In this document: one piece after another, positions 1 through 10,100 of the stretch
Layout: each line of letters starts with the position of its first letter
Position numbering within the stretch: position 1 is the first letter of the stretch
NCBI GenBank assembly: GCA_028819215.1
Contig: JAPPMG010000022.1
Location: 1-64,000 of the forward strand
Length of the DNA: 64,000 bases
Direction: 5' to 3'
DNA from: Bryobacterales bacterium
GTDB lineage: Bacteria; Acidobacteriota; Terriglobia; Bryobacterales; UBA6623
The notes under the pieces: generated by a model
Database searches by the model: none
What the model was told of the DNA's origin: nothing
Seen by the model: only the letters and a program-made list of their open reading frames with translations
Program-made: the position numbers and the translations under genes

Positions 1-3000
1 AACATTGTCGAACTGGCCGTTGCGGCTGAGCGGGAGCGAACCATCCCATAACTGTTCAAGAAGAGTTGCCGCAAGTTGCCCGTCCCGTTGTCGGAATACA
101 GCCCCGAGGGAACGATGAATCCAATCCGCCCGCCATCCTTCGCCAACACATAGGCCAACTCTAGGAACAGCTTGTACAGATTGAGATCGGCAGACCCCTG
201 ATTGCGAAAAGGATGACGCGAGTCACAGAAGGCCGGCGACTGCTGTCGGGCGGCCCGCCAGCGCGCGTGGCTTTGTTCGTTCCCTTTCCCGAAATTGAAT
301 TTGTCCTTGCTGGCGGCCGACTGTCTTGGGTCGCCGAACGGGTTTCGAGCGTGGCTGACAAAATTCGACCGTGCGCGAAACTCAGCACGGTAGTCGAGCC
401 ACGCGCTCTCGACCGAGGCATCGTTGAAGTGTTCGGTCTGTTTCTGCAACGCGTGTTGCTTTCCATAGGAACGGTACAGCGGATCTATGTTCGAGAAGAA
501 CTCTACAGAGAGCGGCTTGGCGATATCCCAGGGCGGGTTGCCGATCAATGCATCGAACCCTGCTCCAGCCTTGTCGAACACATCTGGAAACTCCAGTTCC
601 CAGTGGAAGAACCTGTGGCGAGCGGCCACGCTCCGCACCAGCGCACGCGTAGATTCTGATGGATTGTCAAAGCTCGTCGGCAGTGGCGCATGATCGATCT
701 GGTCCGCAGGCCAGAACCAGCAGGCACACCACAGATCCATCGATTCCTTGACCGACCTCCATGCCCCGGATGACAGGAGGTCCTTGCGGTATACATCCGC
801 CCGCCCGGCCGCATCGTGAGCGGGCAGTTGATGCATGTAGTCCAGAACCTTGACCGCCTCTCGATGTACATTGGCAGCTCTCTTCAACAGGTCTCCATTG
901 AATAGGGTCGGCCCCTCAAGCAACCGCCTCATTTCCGGCATCAGCCGGTGCTTGTGGAATTCCTTGATCGCGCTGCTGCGGGCGTTCTTCTCGAAGTGGA
1001 CTCCATTCGAATGAGTTCTGTCGCCACCGTCACGGTCCTTCCACGCCATGGCTGGGTAGTGCTGGAATTGGTCGAACCAAGCACCGACCAATGCGTTGCC
1101 GCACTTGACTTTGTGGTCCAAGAACCCGAACGGCAGATCACGATCCATCGTTTCAACCCAAAGCGAGAGTCGGCAGAGCTCAACTGCGAGCGGGTCGAGA
1201 TCCACCGCGTAGATGCAACGCTCGACCACATGCCGACGCAAGCGCGCCTTGAGTCGAGACTCGAAATCAGAGCTGTCCGGTGTGCAAGGTATCTGCTCTT
1301 CACTCAATCGCTCAACTCGGTCGTTGCTGCTAACTCCCATTCCAAGCATCCGAACCAGGGACTTGTTTCCCTTGGACTCGATTCGACCATGGTGTTGCAA
1401 TGAGGCATAGAGCGCTTCCGTGAGGAAGCGAAGTGCAGCCAAGGCGAATGACCCTGAGCCGCAAGCCGGGTCGCAAGCTCGAACGGAAAGGATCTCCTCC
1501 GGGCGTTTAGGCGTCCAATCAACAGGTGATGCGTATCGTGCATCCTCCGCAGGCATTCCCGGCGGGGGATCGTACGCCAGCGGTCGCAAAGTGCGCTGCA
1601 CGGTAGGCACGGCTAGACCTGGGCGTGTGTAGAAGCTGCCCGAACCCTTGCGTGTGCCTCCCCAGCGGGCGAGATACCAGTCGCCGGGGAGGACGTTCTG
1701 ATCGACCAGCCTCTGGGCGGCCTCCGCCACGTTCCGTTGGTGGGCCAATTGCCGCTCAGGTGACATTCGCCTGCGTGGCTTCTTCACGATCCCTGCAGCT
1801 TCGACTGCTTGTCGCGCCCATTGCTCGGCCCGCTCTCGATACGTCCGTCGACTGTCTTCGATCATCTGAGAGGGTTCCGGCTGGTCGTCCGGCGCTGCGC
1901 CCTCAGTCTCCGACGATTCGTTCTCCCCTTCTTCATCTGCACCCTTGTCGGTCGAATCGCCCTTCTTGAGCTTCTCGAACAAGCTGCTAATCTCCCGCTG
2001 ATCCATCGCCTCCAATCGGGACAAGGGCAAGGCCGGTCGTTCGCCGACCGCGAGAAACACCACGGGGTCTCCCTTGGGAGCGGTCTTCAGCTCGTAGTCG
2101 AGCAGCCCTTCGTAGACGATGCCGATGTACTCCGAAGAGAGGCCCGAGAAGTCGACCGGAACTGTGACCCACGTGCTTCCCGTGCCTTGCCTGATCCTCG
2201 CTTTGGTCCGCATCAGCAGATTCAGCACGTTAAATACGTCCCGATCAGAAACGATCCCATTCTTGAAGCACTCCGTCTCAAAGACGTAAAGGGAGCGAGA
2301 GACTCCATCTCCGTCGCTGCGCCCTGGGGCAAACAACTCGCCGCCATACGCCGTGACCGGGAGGTCAGGGTGGTGCGACCCACTTGACACGAGGCGGAAC
2401 AGGGCCAATACACGGGGCCACGCTCCGAAAGCCTCACCCATCGAAGCCGCGCCCACATTCCGCTGTTCAAGTTGCCCTAAGAGGCCGTTAAGTCCGTAGC
2501 CTTCGTCATAGACTGGGTTTTCCCGAGGAAGCAAGTCCCGTGACTCGGCGAAGAGGATGACGACCGCTCGCATGGCGATCCGGCATGCAGCGCGATAGAT
2601 GTCGGACGGCTGAACTCCGTCTTCTCCACTAGCGAGGTCCTTAAGCGCTTCGCCGTGGCTCCGCACCAGAATCTCCACTGCCTCACGCGCTCGCTCACCC
2701 AGCACCTCCGAAAGATCGGCCTGCCCCTTGCGGGTATCCCGGATAGCTTGCAGCAGCGGAGAATCGCTTCCTTCCTCCTCGGGTGTCCAGAGCTCAGAGC
2801 ACAAGAGGAGTCGTAGCGCTGTCACCTGAGCTGCGATCTTGCCCTCCTCGAGCCACAGTTCGGCGTCCCATTCGCACGAAGCCTCGTAGTCAAGACCGGC
2901 AAAGATCAGCCGCCACTGGCGACCGTTTGTGATTAGGGCAAGGTGCTGATTTCCTGCCCTCAGCCACCCAAGCACCCGACTGACGATGCGCCGACCGCGA

Positions 3001-3401
3001 CCGATCCCGATGCGCTCGGCGTCGGCAATGAAGACGGGCAGCGACGCACCTAGTGGGCCACTCCAGAGCTGACGAGGCTTGACGGTCTCGCCTGTAACGG
3101 CCCTTCTGCCTTGCTCTGCCGGCACTTGGCTGCCTCGTTGCCAACTCCCAGACGATTGATCGAGTCCGCACACGTCTTCAAGGACGAAAGCAACGAATTG
3201 GGACGCATCCGCGGTACTTCCAGACTCATCAACACGCCCAAGAAAGGCCGCGGTCCGCTGCCGGAGCCGATCCATGATCCGTAGATCCATCGGACCCGGC
3301 TGATGTTGCGCCAAGGAGAGAACTCGAGTTCCATCCAAGAGAAGCCCGGCATGGCGCAAATCTTCCCATCCGAGTACGGGGTCCAGCGATTTCGAGATCA
3401 T
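1..3401 (-). CDS. drmMI: DISARM-type adenine-specific DNA methylase, partial (runs off left edge)
   Basis: The reading frame is open on the minus strand from an ATG at 3401-3399 to the window edge, at least 1133 codons, so the C-terminus is missing. It carries the SAM-binding motif ACDPACGSGSF near residue 640 and the catalytic N6-adenine motif NPPW near residue 952, the layout of Eco57I-like gamma-class methylases. A long N-terminal region and an acidic linker near residues 480-510 precede the methylase core. The ATG overlaps the stop of the upstream helicase gene (ATGA), so the two are co-translated. In class 1 DISARM, DrmD is followed by DrmMI, which methylates host DNA to mark self, and then by drmA, drmB and drmC, which would lie beyond the edge. 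A type IIG-like enzyme paired with a helicase is the main alternative. Confidence 0.85.
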   Translation of the reverse strand, partial: MISKSLDPVLGWEDLRHAGLLLDGTRVLSLAQHQPGPMDLRIMDRLRQRTAAFLGRVDESGSTADASQFVAFVLEDVCGLDQSSGSWQRGSQVPAEQGRRAVTGETVKPRQLWSGPLGASLPVFIADAERIGIGRGRRIVSRVLGWLRAGNQHLALITNGRQWRLIFAGLDYEASCEWDAELWLEEGKIAAQVTALRLLLCSELWTPEEEGSDSPLLQAIRDTRKGQADLSEVLGERAREAVEILVRSHGEALKDLASGEDGVQPSDIYRAACRIAMRAVVILFAESRDLLPRENPVYDEGYGLNGLLGQLEQRNVGAASMGEAFGAWPRVLALFRLVSSGSHHPDLPVTAYGGELFAPGRSDGDGVSRSLYVFETECFKNGIVSDRDVFNVLNLLMRTKARIRQGTGSTWVTVPVDFSGLSSEYIGIVYEGLLDYELKTAPKGDPVVFLAVGERPALPLSRLEAMDQREISSLFEKLKKGDSTDKGADEEGENESSETEGAAPDDQPEPSQMIEDSRRTYRERAEQWARQAVEAAGIVKKPRRRMSPERQLAHQRNVAEAAQRLVDQNVLPGDWYLARWGGTRKGSGSFYTRPGLAVPTVQRTLRPLAYDPPPGMPAEDARYASPVDWTPKRPEEILSVRACDPACGSGSFALAALRFLTEALYASLQHHGRIESKGNKSLVRMLGMGVSSNDRVERLSEEQIPCTPDSSDFESRLKARLRRHVVERCIYAVDLDPLAVELCRLSLWVETMDRDLPFGFLDHKVKCGNALVGAWFDQFQHYPAMAWKDRDGGDRTHSNGVHFEKNARSSAIKEFHKHRLMPEMRRLLEGPTLFNGDLLKRAANVHREAVKVLDYMHQLPAHDAAGRADVYRKDLLSSGAWRSVKESMDLWCACWFWPADQIDHAPLPTSFDNPSESTRALVRSVAARHRFFHWELEFPDVFDKAGAGFDALIGNPPWDIAKPLSVEFFSNIDPLYRSYGKQHALQKQTEHFNDASVESAWLDYRAEFRARSNFVSHARNPFGDPRQSAASKDKFNFGKGNEQSHARWRAARQQSPAFCDSRHPFRNQGSADLNLYKLFLELAYVLAKDGGRIGFIVPSGLYSDNGTGNLRQLFLNSYGMVRSRSAATASSTM

Positions 3402-6400
3402 TGGTCCGGTGCGCTCGGAGGCGTCTCTCGTGCGGGAAGTCGGATCTCGACCGTGACAGGAAACACGCTTGCATCACTCGTCAGTGCGAAGCGCTTCGGA
3501 AGCAGTGAGTTGAGGATACGGCCTCGGTCCTGCCGCAATTGGTCCCGAATCCCTTCGTAGTGGCTACAACGACGGTTGATTTCGTCTTGTTTCTCCTTGA
3601 TTGATGCGTCGAGCTTCTCGAGGCGGCCTGCCTCGTCGAACAGATATCCCTGCTCACGTTCAACCTTGAGATCTCCGATTTCGCGCTCTAGGCGATCTAC
3701 CGTCGCCATTGCGATCAACTGCGATACTTCACCTTCTCGCTGGCGGTAGCGCTGCTCTTCTCGTTCCCTAGCCTCAACCTCGTCGATCTGCAGCTGGCCA
3801 CGTAGTCGCTTCGTGAGGGCGCCTTGATGGTTGCGCAGCCATCGACGGAGATCGCGACGCGTGTGATCGAAGATCGCACGGGCACGGTCCCAAGCAATAG
3901 AGTCGGTCGCCGCGATACATGTTCCGGGTTCGTAGCACTCCATGTCAGCAATTTCGCGGCCGAGCTGCCCGTCGCGGACTCCAAGTGCGATGGTTCGAAC
4001 CCAATGGTGAATGCTCTCGCGGAGTTCGTTGACGCCTAACTCCTCGATGCTCAAAAGGATCAGCGCGTCAGCACCTGCGGGGACTCGGCCGAGCTGAACA
4101 GTCCAGCGGGAGACGCCGCCCGCACCCGGATAGCGGCGGCGGTTGAGTACACCTAGTGCTCGCTTGATCATGGGATGAGCTAGGTGCATTTGAATGGCGT
4201 CGGGGCGAGTCTGGAACACATCAATCGGCCCAAGACGCCGGATAAACGGGCCCGAGCCAAAGGCGATCTGGCGAACTGGACTCAATGCATCGGTTCTTCC
4301 AGAGCTAGGCTGACGAACGGATCGATCAATCACGCCCTTCCATTGCGGCAGATCAGGATGGCGGATGCGGTAGAGTTCCGGCTCGCTAGTCTGGTCGAGT
4401 TGAGGGCTGGTACCGTCAATGGCCATAGCCGACTCAAGTATGCCCGCCATGCTCACGCCATCTAGGTCGATCGCCTCTGCGAAGTTCCGAACGTTATCGC
4501 TGGGGTCGACTGTGCCATCCTCCGTGGAGACCGATTGGTCGATCCAATCCGTCCGAGATACGCGCGCGTTGTCGGCCGCCACCTCTAGTTCGTTCCGAAC
4601 CAGATCACTGTCGTTGCCCTCGACCAATCGGCGGCGGAAAGCACGGTCGAATACTTCGTTGGCGGATCCCAGATCCTCACGGATCTCATCGGCTTTCCGG
4701 ATGACATGATTCAAGAAGTGGATGTCGCGATCGCCACTGCTGTCGAAGTGGTGCACGGTCACATCGCGGGCTTGACCGTATCGGTCAAGACGGCCGTTGC
4801 GCTGTTCGAGCCGGGACGGGTTCCAAGGGCAGTCGTAGTGAAGCAGGTAGCGTGCCGTTTGGTGGAGGTTTAGTCCTTCGGAAGCAGCGTCTGTAGCCAC
4901 CAAGATGCGAACTGCGGCTTCAGGGTCGTTGAATGCTGCCTTGACGCTCTCGCGCTCGGTGTCGCCCATGCCCGTTTGGCCCCCGGCGCCAAAGAGCGTG
5001 AGCACCCTCTCTTGCCGATACTCGCTACGGAGTCGGTTGGCGACGTAGTCCAGTGTGGTCTTGTATTCGGTGAACACGATCAGGCGCTCGTCGCACCGAA
5101 ATTCGCCATCATGCAACAGCAACCTTTCGATGAGTTCGATCAACGTGTCAACGCGGGCATCGTATGTGGGGACCTGCTCAATTACGGGTGGCCCGTCCGT
5201 TCTGAATCCCAGATTGTCGACCGCATTTTGGATACGTCGGATTTCCGCGCGGAGCCCCCCGGAATGTTTCCTCAGCCACCCTCCCACGACCGTGGCTGCG
5301 GTTGCCTGGCGCTGTTGTGCCTCCCTGTCGTCTCCCGTCTCTTGCCGCAACACTCGTTCGGCCGCGTTGACATCAGCATCGGAAGCATCCTCTATCGCCA
5401 TGCCCTCCATGGTTCGGTACCAGGAGTCGGCGAATGCCGCAGGACAGGAAAGCAGGCGCTTGCCGAGCACCTCGACCGCGAACGTTCCCGCATGGCGGCG
5501 GCCTTGGGCTCCGGTTCGGACCAGCTCTGTTATCGCGGCCCTGAACGAGTCAAAGGCGAATGTCAGTTCGAGTTCTTTCGCCTCCGTGCGGAGCGGAAGT
5601 GCCTCTGGAGGTTTCCGCGTACAGAATCGCTCTCCCGGCTGGTCAGAGTTGATGTCACTCTTGAGCCTCCGAATGACCACATCATCGACTCTCTCACGCA
5701 TCACCGCACTCATCTCGTGGGTGCGGCTGAATCGCACCGGATCAAGCATCTCCAACAGACCCGTGAATGATCGGGTGTGACCGTTGTGAGGGGTAGCCGA
5801 CAGGAAAAGGCGGTGCTCGAAGCGTGGTGCCAATTGCCCCAAGGTCTTGCAGAGTTGGCTGTCTTCGCCAAACGGAGCGGGCATGAGATTGTGGCACTCA
5901 TCGACGATCAGAAGGTCCCATGGCAAATGGGGAGACCCATCAGGTGTCAAGCAAGCCGAATTGAACTGCTCTTGTACGTCCGGCTGTCGGAGATAGTGGT
6001 ATGAAGCGATGATCCGGCTGAAAGACCGCCACGGGTTTGCGTCCATGCCGAGTCTTCGTCTCAGACTCTCGGTAGCCTTCCGGTCGATTACCTCAAAGCT
6101 CAAAGAGAACTTCTCCCAGAGTTCCTCCTTCCACTGATCTCTCAACGATGCAGGCGTGAGGACGAGGACGCGTCGAATCCGACGCCGGAGAATCAACTCC
6201 GTGAGAATCAGCCCGGCTTCGATGGTCTTGCCGAGCCCGACATCATCGGCGATAAGCAGGTTGACCCTGGGCATGCGGAGTGCCTTCATCAGGGGCACGA
6301 GCTGGAAATCCTCGACGCGAACGCCACCATGAAACGGGCTTGCGACTGGTTCCTCGCCATCCTTCCGGCCTTTTCCGTCGAGACCCAAGTACGGTGACAA

Positions 6401-6697
6401 GGCAGTCCACCGCGCCGCACGGAGGAGTGCGGAGAAGTCCGCAGGGGGCATCGGGTCCGAATCGTTCAGATCGGGAAGGGCTACTGGTGGTAGCAGCTCT
6501 CCATTAGGTTCGAGTTCCCAGACCACTCGTTCGGTCTCGGGCGATCCGTCGTCGTGATAGTCCAAGTGAACAAGGTGAAGCCGCCCTTGTTCCCCGTCGA
6601 AGGGCTCAACGGCGGTAACCGTGCCACGTCGATTTCGAACTCCGGCAAGCATTCCGGGGCGAGGCACGGAATCGCTTCTCGTGGTGACTTGGCTCAT
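3398..6697 (-). CDS. drmD: SNF2/DEAD-like helicase, DISARM DrmD-like
   Basis: A 1099-residue superfamily 2 helicase. Motif I is DVGLGKTIEAG (residues 152-162), motif II is DECH (266-269) and motif III is SAT (300-302). The helicase C-terminal lobe spans roughly 540-645, with ASEGLNL (605-611) and the arginine-finger segment QRNGRLDRYGQ (632-642). A coiled, charged region lies near the C-terminus. The size and domain order fit DrmD, the SNF2-like helicase that defines class 1 DISARM. It is the first gene of the operon and its stop overlaps the methylase start by 4 nt. DISARM restricts incoming phage DNA; the exact work of DrmD is not established from sequence. No strong Shine-Dalgarno is visible before the ATG at 6697. 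Helicase identity is certain; DISARM membership depends on genes outside the window. Confidence 0.85.
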   Translation of the reverse strand: MSQVTTRSDSVPRPGMLAGVRNRRGTVTAVEPFDGEQGRLHLVHLDYHDDGSPETERVVWELEPNGELLPPVALPDLNDSDPMPPADFSALLRAARWTALSPYLGLDGKGRKDGEEPVASPFHGGVRVEDFQLVPLMKALRMPRVNLLIADDVGLGKTIEAGLILTELILRRRIRRVLVLTPASLRDQWKEELWEKFSLSFEVIDRKATESLRRRLGMDANPWRSFSRIIASYHYLRQPDVQEQFNSACLTPDGSPHLPWDLLIVDECHNLMPAPFGEDSQLCKTLGQLAPRFEHRLFLSATPHNGHTRSFTGLLEMLDPVRFSRTHEMSAVMRERVDDVVIRRLKSDINSDQPGERFCTRKPPEALPLRTEAKELELTFAFDSFRAAITELVRTGAQGRRHAGTFAVEVLGKRLLSCPAAFADSWYRTMEGMAIEDASDADVNAAERVLRQETGDDREAQQRQATAATVVGGWLRKHSGGLRAEIRRIQNAVDNLGFRTDGPPVIEQVPTYDARVDTLIELIERLLLHDGEFRCDERLIVFTEYKTTLDYVANRLRSEYRQERVLTLFGAGGQTGMGDTERESVKAAFNDPEAAVRILVATDAASEGLNLHQTARYLLHYDCPWNPSRLEQRNGRLDRYGQARDVTVHHFDSSGDRDIHFLNHVIRKADEIREDLGSANEVFDRAFRRRLVEGNDSDLVRNELEVAADNARVSRTDWIDQSVSTEDGTVDPSDNVRNFAEAIDLDGVSMAGILESAMAIDGTSPQLDQTSEPELYRIRHPDLPQWKGVIDRSVRQPSSGRTDALSPVRQIAFGSGPFIRRLGPIDVFQTRPDAIQMHLAHPMIKRALGVLNRRRYPGAGGVSRWTVQLGRVPAGADALILLSIEELGVNELRESIHHWVRTIALGVRDGQLGREIADMECYEPGTCIAATDSIAWDRARAIFDHTRRDLRRWLRNHQGALTKRLRGQLQIDEVEAREREEQRYRQREGEVSQLIAMATVDRLEREIGDLKVEREQGYLFDEAGRLEKLDASIKEKQDEINRRCSHYEGIRDQLRQDRGRILNSLLPKRFALTSDASVFPVTVEIRLPARETPPSAPDQ

Positions 6698-7126
6698 GGG
6701 TCAGGACTTGAACTCGATATAGTAGTGTGCTTCGTCTCAATCAGGCGGGCAGGTGTTGACGGCCGTGGCCATTGCGAGTCAGAGCTAACCCGCGTCTTTC
6801 ACCGCACGCCCACGTTCTCACGGGCAGTTTGCGTGTACGGACTAGAGACTTGACGTAGCTCGCGGACGCTCAAGGCATCCATAGTAGGCCAAGTGTGGGT
6901 TCCGAAAACTACGGCCGGTGAATTCCGGAAATTTTGGCCGGTCACCAAGCACGCAAAGTAGACCGAATTCACCCCACGGACCCCGCTGGTGATATAGGCC
7001 TTTGGGTAGAAGTAGGCCCTTTTACTCCCGCGAGCGTCGAGCGGAGTTGCGTGTAAGCAACTTGGCAATCCAGAGCGTCCTTACGGCTTTCCGCTGTCCC
7101 TGCTGTCTTTGCAGGCCTGAAGTACC
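6698..7126. other. Intergenic region between divergent drmD and the TPR/FG-GAP gene
   Basis: This 429-nt stretch separates divergently transcribed genes and must hold both promoters. No convincing gene is seen; the short frames crossing it have no recognisable product. Two copies of GGCCGGT at 6913-6919 and 6936-6942, 23 nt apart, flank an EcoRI-like GAATTC and an AT-rich core. No clear sigma70 promoter could be fixed on either strand. Confidence 0.5.
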
Positions 7127-10100
7127 ATGAGGCTTGGCATGAGGATCAAACTTCGGCAGGCGGGTTGGTGGGCCCTGCTGGCAGGCTCCTGCGCTGCCCT
7201 CTGGATGATGGCCAGTGCCCAGAGCCAGCCGAGCGACGCGGAGTCCTCGAGGCTGCAAGAGATCCGCAATCTGGGCAAGGCCTTCTACGAGACGCCGGGC
7301 TCTTCTCAGCAGGCTGTTGAGCAGCTAGCCGAGGCGCTGGAATTGAATCCCAACTCTGCCCAAGAACACCTCAATTACGGGCTTGCTCTCTTGCGCGCCG
7401 GGCAGCGCGAGGAGGGAATCGCACAAGTCGTCCAGGCGCAAAAGCTTGACCGGACGCTGCCCCACACCTATTTCAACCTCGGCATTGAGTACAAGAAGGC
7501 AGGCGAGGTCGAGATGGCGCTCGACCAACTGCTCCAGATGGAAAAACTGGTGCCGGACGAGGCCAAGACGCAGTACAACCTAGGGGCGCTCTACAAGCAG
7601 CAGGGCAATATCCGGCGCGCCATCGAAAAGTTCGAGAGGACCATCAGCCTCGATCCATCCTTGGCCGCGCCGCACTTCCAGCTGTTCGGGATCCTGCGCC
7701 GGACCGATTCCGAAAGGGCGATGCGCGAACTGGATATCTTCAAGGGCCTCAAGGCGGCCACCGAGGACGCGGCGGTCGGCGAGGATGTGGATTGGAGTTA
7801 TTACTCCGAACTCTACGACCCGTCGCTGGCTACCGGTGCAGCGGCATCGGCGGCACCGTTTGCATTCGGCGTCGAACAGATCGGCGAACTTTCTGGCGAT
7901 CCATTGGGAGCTGTCGCCTTGGATATCAATGGCGACGGCGTCTCCGACGCGATGGCTTGGTCAAGCAATGCCGCGGTTGCGGTCGTGGGAGGAGCGGCGG
8001 GCGGACCAGCTTCCATCGGAGTGCGCCTAGTTGGCGCCACTCACTACGCGCCAGGCGACTTCGATGGTGACGGGCTGGCTGACCTTTGCCGAGTGGATGG
8101 GGACGGCGTGGAGGTCTTGGTCAATCGAGCAGGCCGCTCGTTCGCGAGCGCTTTCAAGGATTCCGGCAACTTCGAAACATGCCTGTTCGCCGACTATGAC
8201 CGCGACAACGACTTCGACCTGTTCGCGCTCGGCCAAGACAAGCGCCTGCTGCAGAACGACGGGGAAGGCGGCTTGGCAGATGTCTCGAGCCAGTTTCCTT
8301 TTGGCGACGGCCCGGTCCGCTCAGCGGTGGTCGCCGAGTTGTTCGAGGACAACGGCCACGACTTTATCGCCATCTATGGCGACCGGGTCGCAGTCCACCA
8401 AGACCGCAAACTCGGCGTTTTCGGAAACGCTGTTGCTGTTGACGGCGTGACGGTGCCGGCCGGCCGGGCGCGGCTGGATGTGATCGACATCGACCATGAC
8501 AGCTTTCTCGACATCGCTGTCACGACGTCCGAGCAGACCGTCGTGCTCGAGAACCACCACGGAACCTTGCACGGCGGTCCTGAACTGGACCGGATCAGGG
8601 CTTGGGCCGACTTCCAGCTCCGCGGGCGCTTCGACGCTGCGACAGCGAAAGGTTTCTTGGCGAATCGCGCCGGCTTCGACTTTCTGGCAATGCCCGCCGG
8701 CGAAGTGGCGCCGGCCGGCCCGGCCGCCGCTGGCGACTTCGACGGGGACGGGCGCCCCGATCTGTTGATCGCTGACCCCGCCGGGCAGCTCCTATTTGCG
8801 GCCAACCGCACTGAAACGAGCAATCGCGGACTGACGGTCCGACTCGAGGGAGTCAAGAGCCCTGCCATCGGCAGCGAGGCGCGCGTCGAGGTCAAGGCGG
8901 GGCTCACCTACGCCAAACAGGTCTACGCCGGCGTGCCGCTGCACTTTGGGCTGGGCAGCGCCGAGTCCTTCGACACCGTTCGCGTCACATGGGCCAACGG
9001 ATTGATCCAAAACGAAATGCCGGAGGAACCGGTCAGCGAGATCTCGATCAAGGAAGCGCCTAGGCTCTCGGGATCCTGCCCGATGGTATTTACCTGGAAT
9101 GGCGGGGAGTTCGAGTACATCAGCGAAGTGCTGGGAGTAGCGCCGCTGGGCGCCAGCCTAGCTCGGGGCGTGTACTTCCCCGTCGATCATGACGAATACG
9201 TCACGATCCGCGGCGACCAGCTGGCCGAGCGGGACGGATTCCTCGACGTTCGAGTGACCGAGGAACTGCGCGAGACCGCCTACATCGACAAGATCCGCCT
9301 GCTTGCGGTCGATCACCGGCAAGACATGCGCGTGATCGTCAACGAAAAGGCCAAGGGTCCGCCATTTCCGGAATTCAAGCTCTTCGGCGTGAGTTCCCCG
9401 ATCATGCCTGTGGCGGCCTATAACCATCGCGGCGAGGACGTCCTCGATTTGATAGCCAGCAGTGATCGCCGCTATCCAATGTTCGAACGGAACTACGAGA
9501 ACCGAGCCGAGCGACACACGCTCACGCTGGAGTTCCCGCACTTCGATGCCGAAGATGCCGTCCTGTTCCTTGAGGGCTGGGTCGATTGGTCGTCTGCCAG
9601 CAGCATCGTGGCAGCGTCGCAAAGCAAGTCCGCAGCGATTCAGCCGCCGTTCTTGCAGGTGCAGGACGAGAGCGGCGAATGGGTCACCGCTGTCGCTGAC
9701 GTCGGCTTGCCCGGCGGTACGCTGCGCACGATACCGGTCGACCTGAGCGGCCGCTTCCTGTCGGATTCCCGCAAGGTTCGGCTGGTGACCAATATGTGCG
9801 TCTACTGGGACGCTGCGTTTATCGGCATCAAGCCCTCCGCCGCAGAAGCGCGAGTCACGACGATGGAGGCTGGCATCGCCAACCTGCGCTTCCGAGGCTT
9901 CTCGCGCAACTATGTTGCGGACGGCCGGACGCAGCCGGAATGGTTCGACTACCAGCAAGTATCGGCCACGACCAATTGGAATCCGACGCCAGGCAAGTAC
10001 ACGCGCTTCGGCGCGGTGGACGAACTTCTGGATCGGGAAGACGACCGCTACGTGATCATGGGTGCCGGAGACGAGCTCGAGCTGCGCTTCAGTGCCGCGG

